Shown piece by piece: positions 27,330 through 36,169 of a stretch of DNA of 64,000 nucleotides (position 1 is its first letter; every line of letters begins with the position of its first letter). The notes beneath the pieces were generated by a model that was not told the DNA's origin, ran no database searches, and saw only the letters and a list, made by a program, of their open reading frames with translations. The translations under genes were made by a program, and so were the position numbers. This DNA comes from Halomonas sp. 7T (GTDB lineage Bacteria > Pseudomonadota > Gammaproteobacteria > Pseudomonadales > Halomonadaceae): positions 2,852,001-2,916,000 of the forward strand of contig NZ_CP087112.1 in assembly GCF_025643255.1 (NCBI RefSeq), in the 5' to 3' direction.

Positions 27330-28569
27330 AGCTGCCCTCCCCACTGATGTGACGGGCTTTTACCTGTACTTTCCGAAAATCCAGGGCGCCCAACCGCTGC
27401 TCTAATGCGCCGCCCCCCTGCTCAAGCTGTTGATAAGTCGCTAGGTCTTCCGTCGAAAGATCTATACTGAGAACTGCTTGATAGAGCGATAACGCAATAC
27501 TAAACGCCCCAACATTAGGCACCTCAAGCTGCATTTCAGAGCTCCATCCCTCCTCTGCTTCCGCATCACCCTGGGCTTCCTCGCGCCCCTCATCCCGCGT
27601 CGGCAGGTGAATTACTAACGCCATAAAAATCCCAGCCCATACGTCGCCTTCCCAACGTATGGTCGGCATAACGAGCATTTCCAACTGCTGACGTACCAGG
27701 CTCTGCAGGTTTTCATGCACAATCTCACGCCCACCACGCTGGATGGCGATGTCCGTTAGCTCGCGTACGCCGCCTGCATCTACTCTGGCCTGGGCTGCCT
27801 CAGGCCTCTCTGCCGGCAAGGCAGCAGCAGAAGAGGTTGGCGTACTAGCAACAAGAACCGCAGGACGCTCAAGCATGGGCTTATCGCTTGCTACCGGCAC
27901 CAGCGTGGTATTGGATAAAATAGCCACGTTATTCGCTACTGCTGACGCAGAGGTTCCCACTACGAAGGCTGTCGGCACTTGCGCAGACGGGCCCGCTTGG
28001 AGCGGCGTCGATACGGGGATGGGCATCGGTAAATTAGCAGGCGGTAAAGGCCGTGAACCCAATTGCATCTGTGGCTCACGCAGTAGCTGTTGGCGGGAAA
28101 CATCCCCCTGAAACCAGCGTTTTAGATGCGATTCATAAAATAAACCGCTATCGCGTATGCTCGACTCTAAACGCGTCGCTAGCGTGGTCGCCGCCGGTGC
28201 ATCCTGAGCACTCATGAGCGGCGCTTCTGCGCGCATCACGGTAGGCGGGGCGGGAAAACGTAGCAGCACATCCGCAATGGAGCGTGCCGCAGGACTTAAG
28301 TGTGTTTGAGTAGAAGTCGGCCCCGCGTTGGCGCCGCTTTGAGCAGGTAAACGCTGCCCATCCGGAGCGGTTGGCAAGCGCTTAAGATCGCTTAACGGCG
28401 GCGACATGGGGCGCCCGTCTAAGCTAGCATCGCCTTGTAATGCCCGCGGCCCTTCGCCCGGAGGAACAGGCTGCACTGGGGCGTTTAAGGAGCGCTGTAA
28501 CGAGGCTTCTCCTTGACGCCCCAGCACTTGGTGCATGAGGGTATCGATAAGTGGATTGATGCCACTCAC
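27313..28569 (-). CDS. FliK-like protein paired with FhlB
   Basis: 418 aa. Residues 1-270 are Pro/Ala/Ser-rich and low in predicted structure. The C-terminal ~130 residues (MQLEVPNVGAFSIALSLYQAVLSIDLSTED) form a beta-rich domain resembling the C-terminal core of FliK-family proteins. The true fliK is at 38037-39344, so this is a second, divergent member. Similar genes occur directly before fhlB in other bacteria (YlqG-YlqH in Bacillus). Its GTG overlaps the fliT stop (GTGA). Its exact function is unknown. Confidence 0.72.
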   Translation of the reverse strand: MSGINPLIDTLMHQVLGRQGEASLQRSLNAPVQPVPPGEGPRALQGDASLDGRPMSPPLSDLKRLPTAPDGQRLPAQSGANAGPTSTQTHLSPAARSIADVLLRFPAPPTVMRAEAPLMSAQDAPAATTLATRLESSIRDSGLFYESHLKRWFQGDVSRQQLLREPQMQLGSRPLPPANLPMPIPVSTPLQAGPSAQVPTAFVVGTSASAVANNVAILSNTTLVPVASDKPMLERPAVLVASTPTSSAAALPAERPEAAQARVDAGGVRELTDIAIQRGGREIVHENLQSLVRQQLEMLVMPTIRWEGDVWAGIFMALVIHLPTRDEGREEAQGDAEAEEGWSSEMQLEVPNVGAFSIALSLYQAVLSIDLSTEDLATYQQLEQGGGALEQRLGALDFRKVQVKARHISGEGSYEDAQ

Positions 28570-28967
28570 GGAGCGCCCTTACCTTCTTCTGCGCCATCAA
28601 CGTTTTGACTGCCTTGCTGAGGCGCATAGGCACGGTGCAAATCACGCTGGCGCTGGGATACGCCAATCAACTTGCCTAGTTCTTCGCGCCGCGCGACTAA
28701 TCGACGTCGAATTTCTACATCGTGTTCCAGAATACTTTCCAGAAGCTCAGCCTTTCGGGTTTTGGCAGAAGCATCTAACGTGACTTTTTGATCACGCTCA
28801 CGCAATTCTTCTACTAAGGTCACGTAATGCGTGCGCTGCTCAATAAGTTCCGGCCACTGCTCTGCATCAGCCAGCTCGTGCATGTGCTTTGCACGTACAA
28901 GCAATTTGGCATAGGCCTCTAACAGCGCGTGCTGCGCAGTGCTTTGGAACGCTTCAGAACCCGACAT
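28566..28967 (-). CDS. fliT: Flagellar export chaperone FliT
   Basis: About 133 aa, almost wholly helical and charged (LLEAYAKLLVRAKHMHELADAEQW; ESILEHDVEIRRRL), in the position and of the length expected for FliT after fliS. FliT keeps the cap protein FliD export-competent and, in Salmonella, binds FlhC to damp the master regulator. I take ATG 28967, which starts MSGSEAFQ just downstream of the fliS stop. Sequence similarity to FliT is weak, so the call leans on context. Confidence 0.75.
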   Translation of the reverse strand: MSGSEAFQSTAQHALLEAYAKLLVRAKHMHELADAEQWPELIEQRTHYVTLVEELRERDQKVTLDASAKTRKAELLESILEHDVEIRRRLVARREELGKLIGVSQRQRDLHRAYAPQQGSQNVDGAEEGKGAP

Positions 28968-28974
28968 AATTGCC

Positions 28975-29391
28975 TCACGCACTCTGCTGTTGGCCGATTT
29001 CACGCCATGCTGAGGCGATATCTTCCAATAGCCGCTCCGCCTGATTTAGGCTCTCTTCGTCATTACGTAGATTCGCAGTCAGAAGCAAGCGAGCAATATA
29101 GTCATACAGCGAGGCAAGCCGTTCAGCAATATCTCCGCCTTGCTCTTGATCCAATGCCGCCGCTAATCCATTGTTAATAATATCCAGTGCTTTGGATATC
29201 GATTTTCCCTTTTCGGCCGTGTTGCCTGCCCGCAAGTGAATACGCGCCGCTCGGATAGCGGCCTGGGCGCCATCAAATAGCATGACGATAAGCTGGTGTG
29301 GGTCAGCTGACATCACGCCGCTTTCTACGCCGACACGGGCATATGCCTTAGCACCACGGCCATAGGCGGCGCCACCGCGAGTGTATGTCAT
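28975..29391 (-). CDS. fliS: Flagellin chaperone FliS
   Basis: About 138 aa: YARVGVESGVMSADPHQLIVMLFDGA is the hallmark of FliS, and the rest is a four-helix bundle. It binds flagellin and prevents early polymerisation. Start at ATG 29391 (MTYTRGG) with AAGGAG nine bases upstream. A sigma-28 promoter lies about 105 bases before it. Neither fliD nor fliC, its usual neighbours, is in the window. Confidence 0.95.
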   Translation of the reverse strand: MTYTRGGAAYGRGAKAYARVGVESGVMSADPHQLIVMLFDGAQAAIRAARIHLRAGNTAEKGKSISKALDIINNGLAAALDQEQGGDIAERLASLYDYIARLLLTANLRNDEESLNQAERLLEDIASAWREIGQQQSA

Positions 29392-29494
29392 AAGCGGGCA
29401 CTCCTTTACTAGGTAACACAACAGCCGTGATAGCAGGGCCAACACATGCTGCTAATGGTTCAAAATATGCGCTTTCGCGCTCAGCTATGTAGTT

Positions 29495-29521
29495 ATATCG
29501 GCGCCATAACCTCCGACTTTA
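29495..29521 (-). promoter_or_regulatory. Sigma-28 promoter of fliST
   Basis: On the minus strand TAAAGTCG, 11 bases, then GCCGATAT. The consensus is TAAAGTTT-N11-GCCGATAA. It points to fliS and lies in a 216-base gene-free stretch. Confidence 0.8.
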
Positions 29522-29569
29522 ACCCTCAAACACGCTTTATCTCATAAAAGTAATGTTCATGTAGTAGAG

Positions 29570-29592
29570 GGCTGTCTAGCGGTTAGATAGCC
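29570..29592 (-). terminator. Imperfect hairpin after the PilZ/HD-GYP gene
   Basis: GGCTATCTA and TAGACAGCC pair with one mismatch around a 5-nt loop, starting 15 bases after the stop codon at 29608. There is no strong T-run after it, so termination would be weak. Confidence 0.35.
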
Positions 29593-29607
29593 GTGCGCCG
29601 CAGCAAG

Positions 29608-31299
29608 TTACGTGGACACTGCCACTTCTTTAACGGGCCGGCCCAATCTCTCAAGAACATCACCTCGCACGGATACCCCCAGCGTGTCGCGCAGTGGCGG
29701 CTCAGCGCCTTCGGCAAGCACCACCTCAGCAGGCGTTCCATCTTTATTAAGACGCACAATCCACGCCAGCTTCTCACTTGAAAAATAGGCCAGCGAGCCA
29801 ACTGGGAGCGCTTTAAAGTGCTCGATATAGCGTTTGATCCAATGGGGGTCAAACTGGTGAGGGTGGCGCAGCAAGTGCCTATAAATCTGTTGTGCCGTTT
29901 TTGCCGGACGGTCGGCCCGGTCACGACGCATTGCCTCAACCACATCAACAATCGCACTAGCCTTGGCCAACTCATTGATATCATTTCCGGATAACCCCTC
30001 CGGATAGCCGCTACCATCAAGCCGCTCGTTAATTCCCCCAATGACCGCCTGAGCAACTGAGGCTGAGAGCCATTGGCAGCTGTGCAGCCGATCCATCAGC
30101 AAAGACACATGCTCCTGCATCGCCTGACGATGAGTCGCTTCAAAGTTAGGCGCCTTAAATACCACCTGAGGAATAAGCGCTTTGCCTAGATCATGGATCA
30201 AACTACTGGCCACAACGGCCTTTTGCACATCGCGCGGCATGTTGCTTCCCACAAGATCCAACAAGTGCACGGCTACGGCGATACCATGACGCACCAGAAG
30301 CGGTTCAGGCGATAAACAACGCGAGGCAAACAACAGCGCTTCACGATCCTCTTCATGCAGCATTAGTATTCTGTCTGCGTTGCGTGACAGTTGCCGCGAG
30401 TCGATATCACTCCCCTGCTGAAGCAGCAATAACTGGGCATCAAGGTAAGCTGCCACTTTCACCAGGCGCCGTGCCGTTGGGGTGGCGTAACGCCGGATAT
30501 CACGGCGCCCAACAAGCTCTGTACCTTTTGCGCGCCTATCGGGTTGCTCAAAAAGCGGCGACGGCTGCCGCTCCTCTTGCGTCTCTTTTTTATAGCGCGC
30601 CGCTTCACGCTCTATTTCGCAGACGAAGTACCAAATTTGGCGCTCTTGATCCGATGTACAGTTGGCAAAACGGAACCCCACGCGCAAAATATGGCGCTCA
30701 GGGTCTGTTTTTTGGTGCCGAGGTATACCCTGTACCTCAAAGTAAGTCCCATCAGGAAACGTATAGGTAAGCTTAAGAGGCCTGTCCGCCTCAGCAAGCA
30801 CACCACTCGCCGTTAAAGGCAGCTCTATCTGACAGCCATCCTGGGACAGATCACGCAGCTCTCCCTGAACACTCTCTCCGTCGGCACCCACCACAGCGGC
30901 AGGCACCACCATGCCCATACGCAGCTCTGCGCGAAACGATTCGCGCCGCTGAAGCACATCCACAGTGGTGGGATAGTCACTACAGCATAGAAAGCGCCCG
31001 CCGGAGCGTCGCGTTTCAGTTAACGAAAGCAACGGCGTACGCAACACCTTGCCCTGCGACTGACCGCGTAGAAAAAATTGCTCCCCCTGCTGCAAACGGC
31101 CTAGCAAATAGTCAACGGAAGAGAGATCCATCACCAGGGTTTCACCCACGTGCTGCTCCATTAACACGATAGGCTCAGGGCGCGCATCCGACGCAGCCAA
31201 GCAGAGCGAGACGCCACCACTTTCAATCATGGCATTTAAATAAGCGCTTATCGTTGAGGCACTGGTAACGCTTTCATATTCATCTTGCTGAACGGCCAT
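29608..31299 (-). CDS. PilZ domain protein with a degenerate HD-GYP domain
   Basis: 563 aa. An N-terminal YcgR-like segment (1-130) precedes a PilZ domain with both cyclic di-GMP motifs (RRESFR and DLSQDG). A C-terminal HD-GYP-like domain (~290-480) follows, with HDLGK, an upstream-type His in MQEHV and DGSGYPEG. The HH pair that normally precedes the GYP loop (HHERWDG) is replaced by I-N (INERLDG), so two metal ligands are lost and phosphodiesterase activity is doubtful. YcgR brakes the motor when cyclic di-GMP rises; this protein may do likewise, with the second domain as sensor or scaffold. The gene points toward fliST. No sigma-28 site was seen upstream. Confidence 0.8.
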   Translation of the reverse strand: MAVQQDEYESVTSASTISAYLNAMIESGGVSLCLAASDARPEPIVLMEQHVGETLVMDLSSVDYLLGRLQQGEQFFLRGQSQGKVLRTPLLSLTETRRSGGRFLCCSDYPTTVDVLQRRESFRAELRMGMVVPAAVVGADGESVQGELRDLSQDGCQIELPLTASGVLAEADRPLKLTYTFPDGTYFEVQGIPRHQKTDPERHILRVGFRFANCTSDQERQIWYFVCEIEREAARYKKETQEERQPSPLFEQPDRRAKGTELVGRRDIRRYATPTARRLVKVAAYLDAQLLLLQQGSDIDSRQLSRNADRILMLHEEDREALLFASRCLSPEPLLVRHGIAVAVHLLDLVGSNMPRDVQKAVVASSLIHDLGKALIPQVVFKAPNFEATHRQAMQEHVSLLMDRLHSCQWLSASVAQAVIGGINERLDGSGYPEGLSGNDINELAKASAIVDVVEAMRRDRADRPAKTAQQIYRHLLRHPHQFDPHWIKRYIEHFKALPVGSLAYFSSEKLAWIVRLNKDGTPAEVVLAEGAEPPLRDTLGVSVRGDVLERLGRPVKEVAVST

Positions 31300-31457
31300 G
31301 CTCGTTTCGCCTTCCCTACCACGTTATTGTTTGACACCCAACCCGAAGCGGCAGAGCATAACAGAAGCTTTCAGCATGCCACATACGCCCATCATGCTAC
31401 TTCGGCATTTCTTTTTGCTCATATACAAAAGAAATACCGCTGACCGCTATGCACGTA

Positions 31458-31484
31458 TAAAGATTAATGGATAACAGCCGATAG
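31458..31484 (+). promoter_or_regulatory. Sigma-28 promoter of flaG
   Basis: TAAAGATT, 11 bases, GCCGATAG: one mismatch to consensus in each box or close to it. The -10 box ends 97 bases before the flaG ATG. It lies in the 282-base gap between the divergent PilZ/HD-GYP gene and flaG. Confidence 0.82.
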
Positions 31485-31581
31485 CTACCAAAGAGGCTAA
31501 TAATTAAGCAACAAACCACCTCTTTGATATTGCAACGTTACCTGGCCATTAGGCTTACTTACCTTTGGAGGAACGTCTCTT

Positions 31582-31941
31582 ATGGGCCCACTGCCATTAG
31601 ATAGCGCGTCTGCTGCGCTACCCACCCTGCCAACGCAAACGCTTACGCCGCGCCAAGAGCTTGAAAACAAGCTGAGCTTGCTGACAACAGCAGAAAGCCA
31701 AGCCCCCGCAAGCAGCACAATCAAAAAAGAAGAGCTCATTGAGCCAATAAAACGTATTAATGATGTTATGCGACCACGCGGCCTGGAATTTGATGTTAGC
31801 GAACAGTCGACGCGCATCATTACACGCGTGGTGGACCGCGATACGGGCGACGTAATTCGCCAAATACCCGCTGAAGAAGTATTGCTGCTCGCCGAAAAAC
31901 TAGAGGAAATGCAAGGCCGACTTATTTCCGTAGATGCGTAA
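31582..31941 (+). CDS. flaG: Flagellar protein FlaG
   Basis: 119 aa. A variable N-terminal half, then the FlaG core (LEFDVSEQSTRIITRVVDRDTGDVIRQIPAEEVL). FlaG influences filament length in Vibrio, Pseudomonas and Campylobacter; its mechanism is unclear. It usually lies next to fliD or fliC, which are absent here. GGAGG is ten bases upstream. A late (class 3) promoter precedes it. Confidence 0.92.
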   Translation: MGPLPLDSASAALPTLPTQTLTPRQELENKLSLLTTAESQAPASSTIKKEELIEPIKRINDVMRPRGLEFDVSEQSTRIITRVVDRDTGDVIRQIPAEEVLLLAEKLEEMQGRLISVDA

Positions 31942-31959
31942 GGCAGTCATAGACAGCAA

Positions 31960-32022
31960 GCGAACGCTAAGCAGCATACTGCAACGTCTAAAATGTGGTT
32001 TAGATGGTCAGTCAGCGTTCGC
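31960..32022. terminator. Structured region between convergent flaG and fliE
   Basis: GCGAACGCT (31960-31968) can pair with AGCGTTCGC (32014-32022), enclosing a second stem TCTAAA/TTTAGA (31987-32004). A third stem, GCCATGC/GCATGGC, follows at 32021-32049. It could stop transcription from both sides, although no T-run is present. Confidence 0.4.
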
Positions 32023-32069
32023 CATGCCGCGTTTCATACGACGCATGGCTACCCATACCTACCACTTGC

Positions 32070-32396
32070 CTATACCTGCATATTCATAACGTCTCGATAG
32101 GCCGAGACCAGACGATTACGCACTTGCAGCCCCATTTGGAAAGCAACGCTCGCTTTTTGCATATCTACCATGACGTCGTTTAACTCGACGTTAGGCTCGC
32201 CTGCCTGAAATGCCATCGCCTTCGTATTAGCGCTTTGCTGAAGACGATTAATGCGCTGTATGGAAGCCTGAAGCTCGCTACCAAAACCGCCTTGGCCAAC
32301 AGCGGTAGAGACTTGCTCGCCCTTGATGGGCTGAGCCGCCTGAGTAGCCATAGTCTGCATCTGCTGCAGGGCAGCCTGAATCGGGGGAGAACTCAT
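32070..32396 (-). CDS. fliE: MS ring-rod junction protein FliE
   Basis: 108 aa, helical, with the conserved C-terminal segment (LNDVMVDMQKASVAFQMGLQVRNRLVSAYRDVMNMQV). FliE connects the FliF ring to the rod and is the first substrate of export. It is divergent from fliF, as in E. coli. Confidence 0.95.
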   Translation of the reverse strand: MSSPPIQAALQQMQTMATQAAQPIKGEQVSTAVGQGGFGSELQASIQRINRLQQSANTKAMAFQAGEPNVELNDVMVDMQKASVAFQMGLQVRNRLVSAYRDVMNMQV

Positions 32397-32652
32397 ACGT
32401 ATGCCTCAGTCGCATGAAAGTAAAATAATACCAGCAGCCTATCACTGGTAGGATAGGACTCATACGAACAAATAGGTACGAAAAGCCAAGCTTTTCGTTC
32501 ATTTATGGTCGACGCGCGCCGGGATAATGGCGTTCATCATAATTCCGCTTACTACTTTCAGCGGATAACCGCGATTGACGGATATAGCCTATGCCTTCTT
32601 TGGTGATGCGCCTGGGCCGTCATCAGTTTTGCCTGCCCTCTAGGAGGGACGC
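32397..32652. promoter_or_regulatory. fliE-fliF divergent intergenic region
   Basis: 256 bases that must hold promoters for both directions. A stem ACGAAAAG/CTTTTCGT lies at 32478-32498, and TCCGCT and AGCGGA face each other ten bases apart at 32544-32565. The second dyad sits where an FlhDC site would be expected (E. coli fliE/fliF is FlhDC-dependent), but it does not match the AATAGCG-type box well. No sigma-28 or sigma-54 match was seen. Confidence 0.4.
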
Positions 32653-34401
32653 ATGAGCGAAACTGGTGCTACGGCAGGCCGTCAAAACAGTACGACACAA
32701 AACGCCCCACACAGTGAGACTAAAAACACGCCCGCGGTTGAGCGCATGCTGAAGCAGCTGCGCGGCAACCCTCTGGTCGTGCTATTGGTCGCCGCTGCTG
32801 CGTCTATTGCTATTATTGCGGCTCTGTTCATGTGGGCCAGCAGCCCTGAATACCGCGTGCTCTACAGTAATCTCAGCGAAGCCGACGGCGGACGAATCAT
32901 TGCTGAACTTGATAGCCGAGGCATTCCCTATCAATTCAGCGAGGGCGGCCAAGCACTATTAGTACAAGGCGAACAGGTTCACACACTTAGACTTCAGCTT
33001 GCTGAGCAAGGCCTGCCTCGTGGCGGCAATATTGGCCTTGAGCTGATGGATAACCAAGCCTTCGGTATTAGTCAGTTTGCTGAGCAGGTCAACTTTCAGC
33101 GCGGCTTAGAGGGCGAATTAGCACGCTCCATTGAATCGCTAGGCCCCGTAGAAAACGTTCGTGTTCACCTATCCATGGCCAAGCCGTCAGTCTTTATACG
33201 CGACAGAGAGCCTGCCAAAGCCTCTATTGTATTGACACTCTCACCCGGCCGGGTATTAGGTGAAGGTCAAGTCAGCGCCATTGTGCACATGGTCTCTAGC
33301 AGCGTACCCGAGCTATCGACCGAAAACGTCACCGTTGTCGACCAAAACGGCCGTTTACTGACCGCTAATTCTGCCCAGGGCAGTGACCTTGATGGCACAC
33401 AGCTGGCTTATATCACCGAAGTAGAGCGCTCCTACCAGCGCCGTATCGAAAATATCCTTTCGCCCATTCTAGGCAGTGATAACGTGCGTGCCCAGGTAGC
33501 CGCACAGATCGACTTTTCACGCCGTGAAGAGACGTCAGAGCGCTATGGCCCTAACCAAGCGCCCAATGAGTCAGCCGTGCGCAGCCGCCAATTAAGTCTT
33601 TCTTATGACGGGGAAGACCCCTTAGCCACGGGTATACCCGGCGCACTTAGCAATACGCCGCCCGGGGTAGCACCGGCTCCTATTAATCAGCCAGACGCTG
33701 AGGAGGGAGAAGAAGACCTACCAGACAACGCGCTGCGCAACCTGCGCCAAGACGATGTCGTTAACTACGAAGTTGATCGTAGCATTGAGCATATCCAGCA
33801 TCGGCTAGGGCAGGTTCAGCGCCTTTCTGCGGCGGTGGTCGTCAATTTCCGCCGTGTTGTTAATGAAGAAGGCGAAGTAGAACAAGTCGCCTTAAGCCCT
33901 GAAGAAGTTGCCCAGCTTGAGCGCCTTGTTCAACAGGCAATGGGCTTTTCGTTGGCAAGGGGCGACCAAGTCGAGGTCGTCAACACGCCCTTTGCCAGTA
34001 CTGACGAGGCGACAGAAGAAGCCGAGTGGTGGCAACGGCCCGAGGTACTCTCGCTTGCCTCCACGCTGGGGCGCTACCTACTTGTCGCCATGGCTGCGCT
34101 GCTGCTTTATCTGCTGATACTGCGTCCGCTGATCAAGCGCTACACGCAGACACCGGTCATGGCCCCCGCCATGCCTGGCACTGGCACTGGCAGCACCTTT
34201 AGCACCAGCGTCGGCGATGAAAATGAGGATCAAGAGGAAGAAGCGTCGTCAGAGGAAGATGACACCTATAGCAATAAGCCAAAACGTCGCCGTAAAACGT
34301 CGCTGTACGAACACAATCTTAACGACCTGCGAGAAATGGCCCAGGAAGACCCCCGTATGGTCGCGATGATTATCCGCAGCTGGATGAATTCTCATGAGTA
34401 G
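32653..34401 (+). CDS. fliF: Flagellar MS-ring protein FliF
   Basis: 582 aa. Membrane helix near 40-60, two ring-building motifs in the periplasmic part (YRVLYSNLSEADGGRIIAEL and later VRVHLSMAKPSVF), a Pro/Glu-rich variable loop at ~320-380, a second membrane helix at ~470-490 and an acidic cytoplasmic tail that ends in the FliG-binding helix. It forms the MS ring on which the rotor is built. AGGAGG lies six bases upstream. It overlaps fliG by eight bases. Confidence 0.97.
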   Translation: MSETGATAGRQNSTTQNAPHSETKNTPAVERMLKQLRGNPLVVLLVAAAASIAIIAALFMWASSPEYRVLYSNLSEADGGRIIAELDSRGIPYQFSEGGQALLVQGEQVHTLRLQLAEQGLPRGGNIGLELMDNQAFGISQFAEQVNFQRGLEGELARSIESLGPVENVRVHLSMAKPSVFIRDREPAKASIVLTLSPGRVLGEGQVSAIVHMVSSSVPELSTENVTVVDQNGRLLTANSAQGSDLDGTQLAYITEVERSYQRRIENILSPILGSDNVRAQVAAQIDFSRREETSERYGPNQAPNESAVRSRQLSLSYDGEDPLATGIPGALSNTPPGVAPAPINQPDAEEGEEDLPDNALRNLRQDDVVNYEVDRSIEHIQHRLGQVQRLSAAVVVNFRRVVNEEGEVEQVALSPEEVAQLERLVQQAMGFSLARGDQVEVVNTPFASTDEATEEAEWWQRPEVLSLASTLGRYLLVAMAALLLYLLILRPLIKRYTQTPVMAPAMPGTGTGSTFSTSVGDENEDQEEEASSEEDDTYSNKPKRRRKTSLYEHNLNDLREMAQEDPRMVAMIIRSWMNSHE

Positions 34402-35401
34402 CTCTATTGCCGAAATGAGCGGATCGCGTAAAAGCGCCATCCTCTTGCTTGCCCTTGATGAAGATAGCGCCGCCGAAGTGTTTAAGTTTCTGAGCGCCGG
34501 CGAAGTGCAAGAGATCAGTATGGAAATGGCGCGCTTACAACAAGTCTCCCACGAGGATATGAAGGCGGTCTTAGAAGCATTCCATCGTGAGACTGAAGAG
34601 TTTGTGGCGCTCAACCTCAACTCTAGCGAGCATATTCGCTCTGTGCTTACCAAAGCCCTTGGCAGTGAGCGCGCTACCAGTCTCATTGAGGACATTCTTG
34701 AGACGACAGGGGGGAACTCAGGTATTGATGCGCTGAACCTGATGGAAGCCTCCATGGTGTCAGAGCTTATTCGCGATGAGCATCCACAGATTATTGCCAC
34801 CATTTTGGTGCATTTGGATCGCCATCAGGCTGCCGACATTCTCGAACTGTTTGAAGAGAAACTGCGCAACGATGTGGTGCTACGTATTGCCACCTTCAGC
34901 GGTGTTCAGCCAGCGGCTCTGCAAGAGCTGACCGAGGTACTCACCAGCATGTTGGATGGTCAAAACCTCAAGCGCAGCAAAATGGGCGGCGTAAGAACAG
35001 CGGCCGAAATTTTGAACCTGATGAACTCTTCTCAGGAAGAAGTCGCCATCGAAACCGTGCGTTCACACAGCGAAGACCTTGCACAGAAAATTATCGACGA
35101 AATGTTCCTGTTCGAGAATCTGCTCGACCTGGACAACCGTGCCATCCAGATGGTGCTGCAAGAAGTCGAAACCAACTCCCTGGTGGTGGCTCTCAAAGGC
35201 GCTCAAGATGCGCTGGTCGACAAGTTCCTGCGCAATATGTCTCAGCGGGCAGCGGACCTGGTACGCGAAGATATGGAAGCGCGCGGCCCCATCCGGGTGT
35301 CTCAAGTCGAGACCGAGCAAAAAGCCATTCTGCAAGTGGTGCGCCGCTTAGCGGACTCTGGCGAGATCGTCTTGTCGGGTGGAGATGATGAGTATGTCTA
35401 A
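34394..35401 (+). CDS. fliG: Rotor switch protein FliG
   Basis: 335 aa, usual length. N-domain (binds FliF), middle domain with the EHPQ motif (RDEHPQIIATILVHL) and C-domain with the charged torque helix (DALVDKFLRNMSQRAADLVREDME). FliG is the rotor side of torque generation and must work with both stator sets encoded here. Confidence 0.97.
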   Translation: MSSSIAEMSGSRKSAILLLALDEDSAAEVFKFLSAGEVQEISMEMARLQQVSHEDMKAVLEAFHRETEEFVALNLNSSEHIRSVLTKALGSERATSLIEDILETTGGNSGIDALNLMEASMVSELIRDEHPQIIATILVHLDRHQAADILELFEEKLRNDVVLRIATFSGVQPAALQELTEVLTSMLDGQNLKRSKMGGVRTAAEILNLMNSSQEEVAIETVRSHSEDLAQKIIDEMFLFENLLDLDNRAIQMVLQEVETNSLVVALKGAQDALVDKFLRNMSQRAADLVREDMEARGPIRVSQVETEQKAILQVVRRLADSGEIVLSGGDDEYV

Positions 35402-36161
35402 TACTCACGCACCCGAATTTGATCGCCATGGCGCTTGGCGGCGATGGCAAATGGACGAGCTAACACAGCGCAGCGCCCATCCCCAAGAGGGCGGCGCTAC
35501 CGCGCCCTCTGCACAGCAACGCAAAGTAGAGGCCGCGAAGCGCGCTGCAGAACAAGCGCGCCAGCGTGAAGAGCAAGAACGCCAGGCGCTCTATGAGCGT
35601 ATTCGTCAACAAGCGGAAGAAGAGGGCTATCAGGCGGGGTTAGCGCGTGGGCACCAAGAGGGGCTAGAAAAAGGCCTTCAAGAGGGACATGCCCAGGCCG
35701 AGGAAGCACTGAAACAGCAAGTTCATAAAACGGTCACCCCGCTTCAGGCACTCGCTAAACAATTTTCAGATGCCCTTGAGCGCATTGACGAAACCATCGC
35801 CCATGACCTTACCGAGCTGGCTCTTGCCACGGGAAAACAGCTGGCAGGTAATGCCCTTCAAGAAAAACCTGAGCAGATTCTGGCCATTGTGCGCGAGCTC
35901 CTGCACACAGAGCCACCGCTAGTTGGGCAACAGCGCTTATGGTTAAGCCCGGACGATCATGCATTGGTAAAAGAACATCTGGGCAGCGAGCTCAGCGCCG
36001 CTAATTGGCAGCTCCAACCTGACGACCAGCTCGCGCGAGGCGGTTGCCGTGTTACCAGCGCTCAAGGCGAACTTGATGCCACCTTCGAAAGCCGCTGGCT
36101 AGCCGCCCACGCCCAACTTCGCAAGCGCCATCACGGCAACGACCCTTCGACCTCTTCGTAG
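35394..36161 (+). CDS. fliH: Flagellar export regulator FliH
   Basis: About 255 aa. N-terminal aromatic stretch ([11 protein letters not shown]), a long coiled coil rich in Glu/Arg/Gln, and a run of glycine-spaced residues ([22 protein letters not shown]) that is the GxxxG-type FliH signature. The C-terminal domain binds FliI. FliH holds the FliI ATPase and brings it to FlhA and FliN. I take ATG 35394, nine bases after GGAG; two earlier ATGs (35385 and 35388) are possible. It overlaps the fliG end. Confidence 0.93.
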   Translation: MSNTHAPEFDRHGAWRRWQMDELTQRSAHPQEGGATAPSAQQRKVEAAKRAAEQARQREEQERQALYERIRQQAEEEGYQAGLARGHQEGLEKGLQEGHAQAEEALKQQVHKTVTPLQALAKQFSDALERIDETIAHDLTELALATGKQLAGNALQEKPEQILAIVRELLHTEPPLVGQQRLWLSPDDHALVKEHLGSELSAANWQLQPDDQLARGGCRVTSAQGELDATFESRWLAAHAQLRKRHHGNDPSTSS

Positions 36162-36169
36162 GTACTACT

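Noticed and set aside
27313..28569. Calling this gene the primary fliK
   Set aside because: A complete fliK with a conserved C-terminal domain lies at 38037-39344 in the expected operon position.
32397..32652. Sigma-54 promoter for fliF, as in FleQ-controlled flagella
   Set aside because: No TGGCAC-N5-TTGCA-like sequence was seen, and FlhDC is present.
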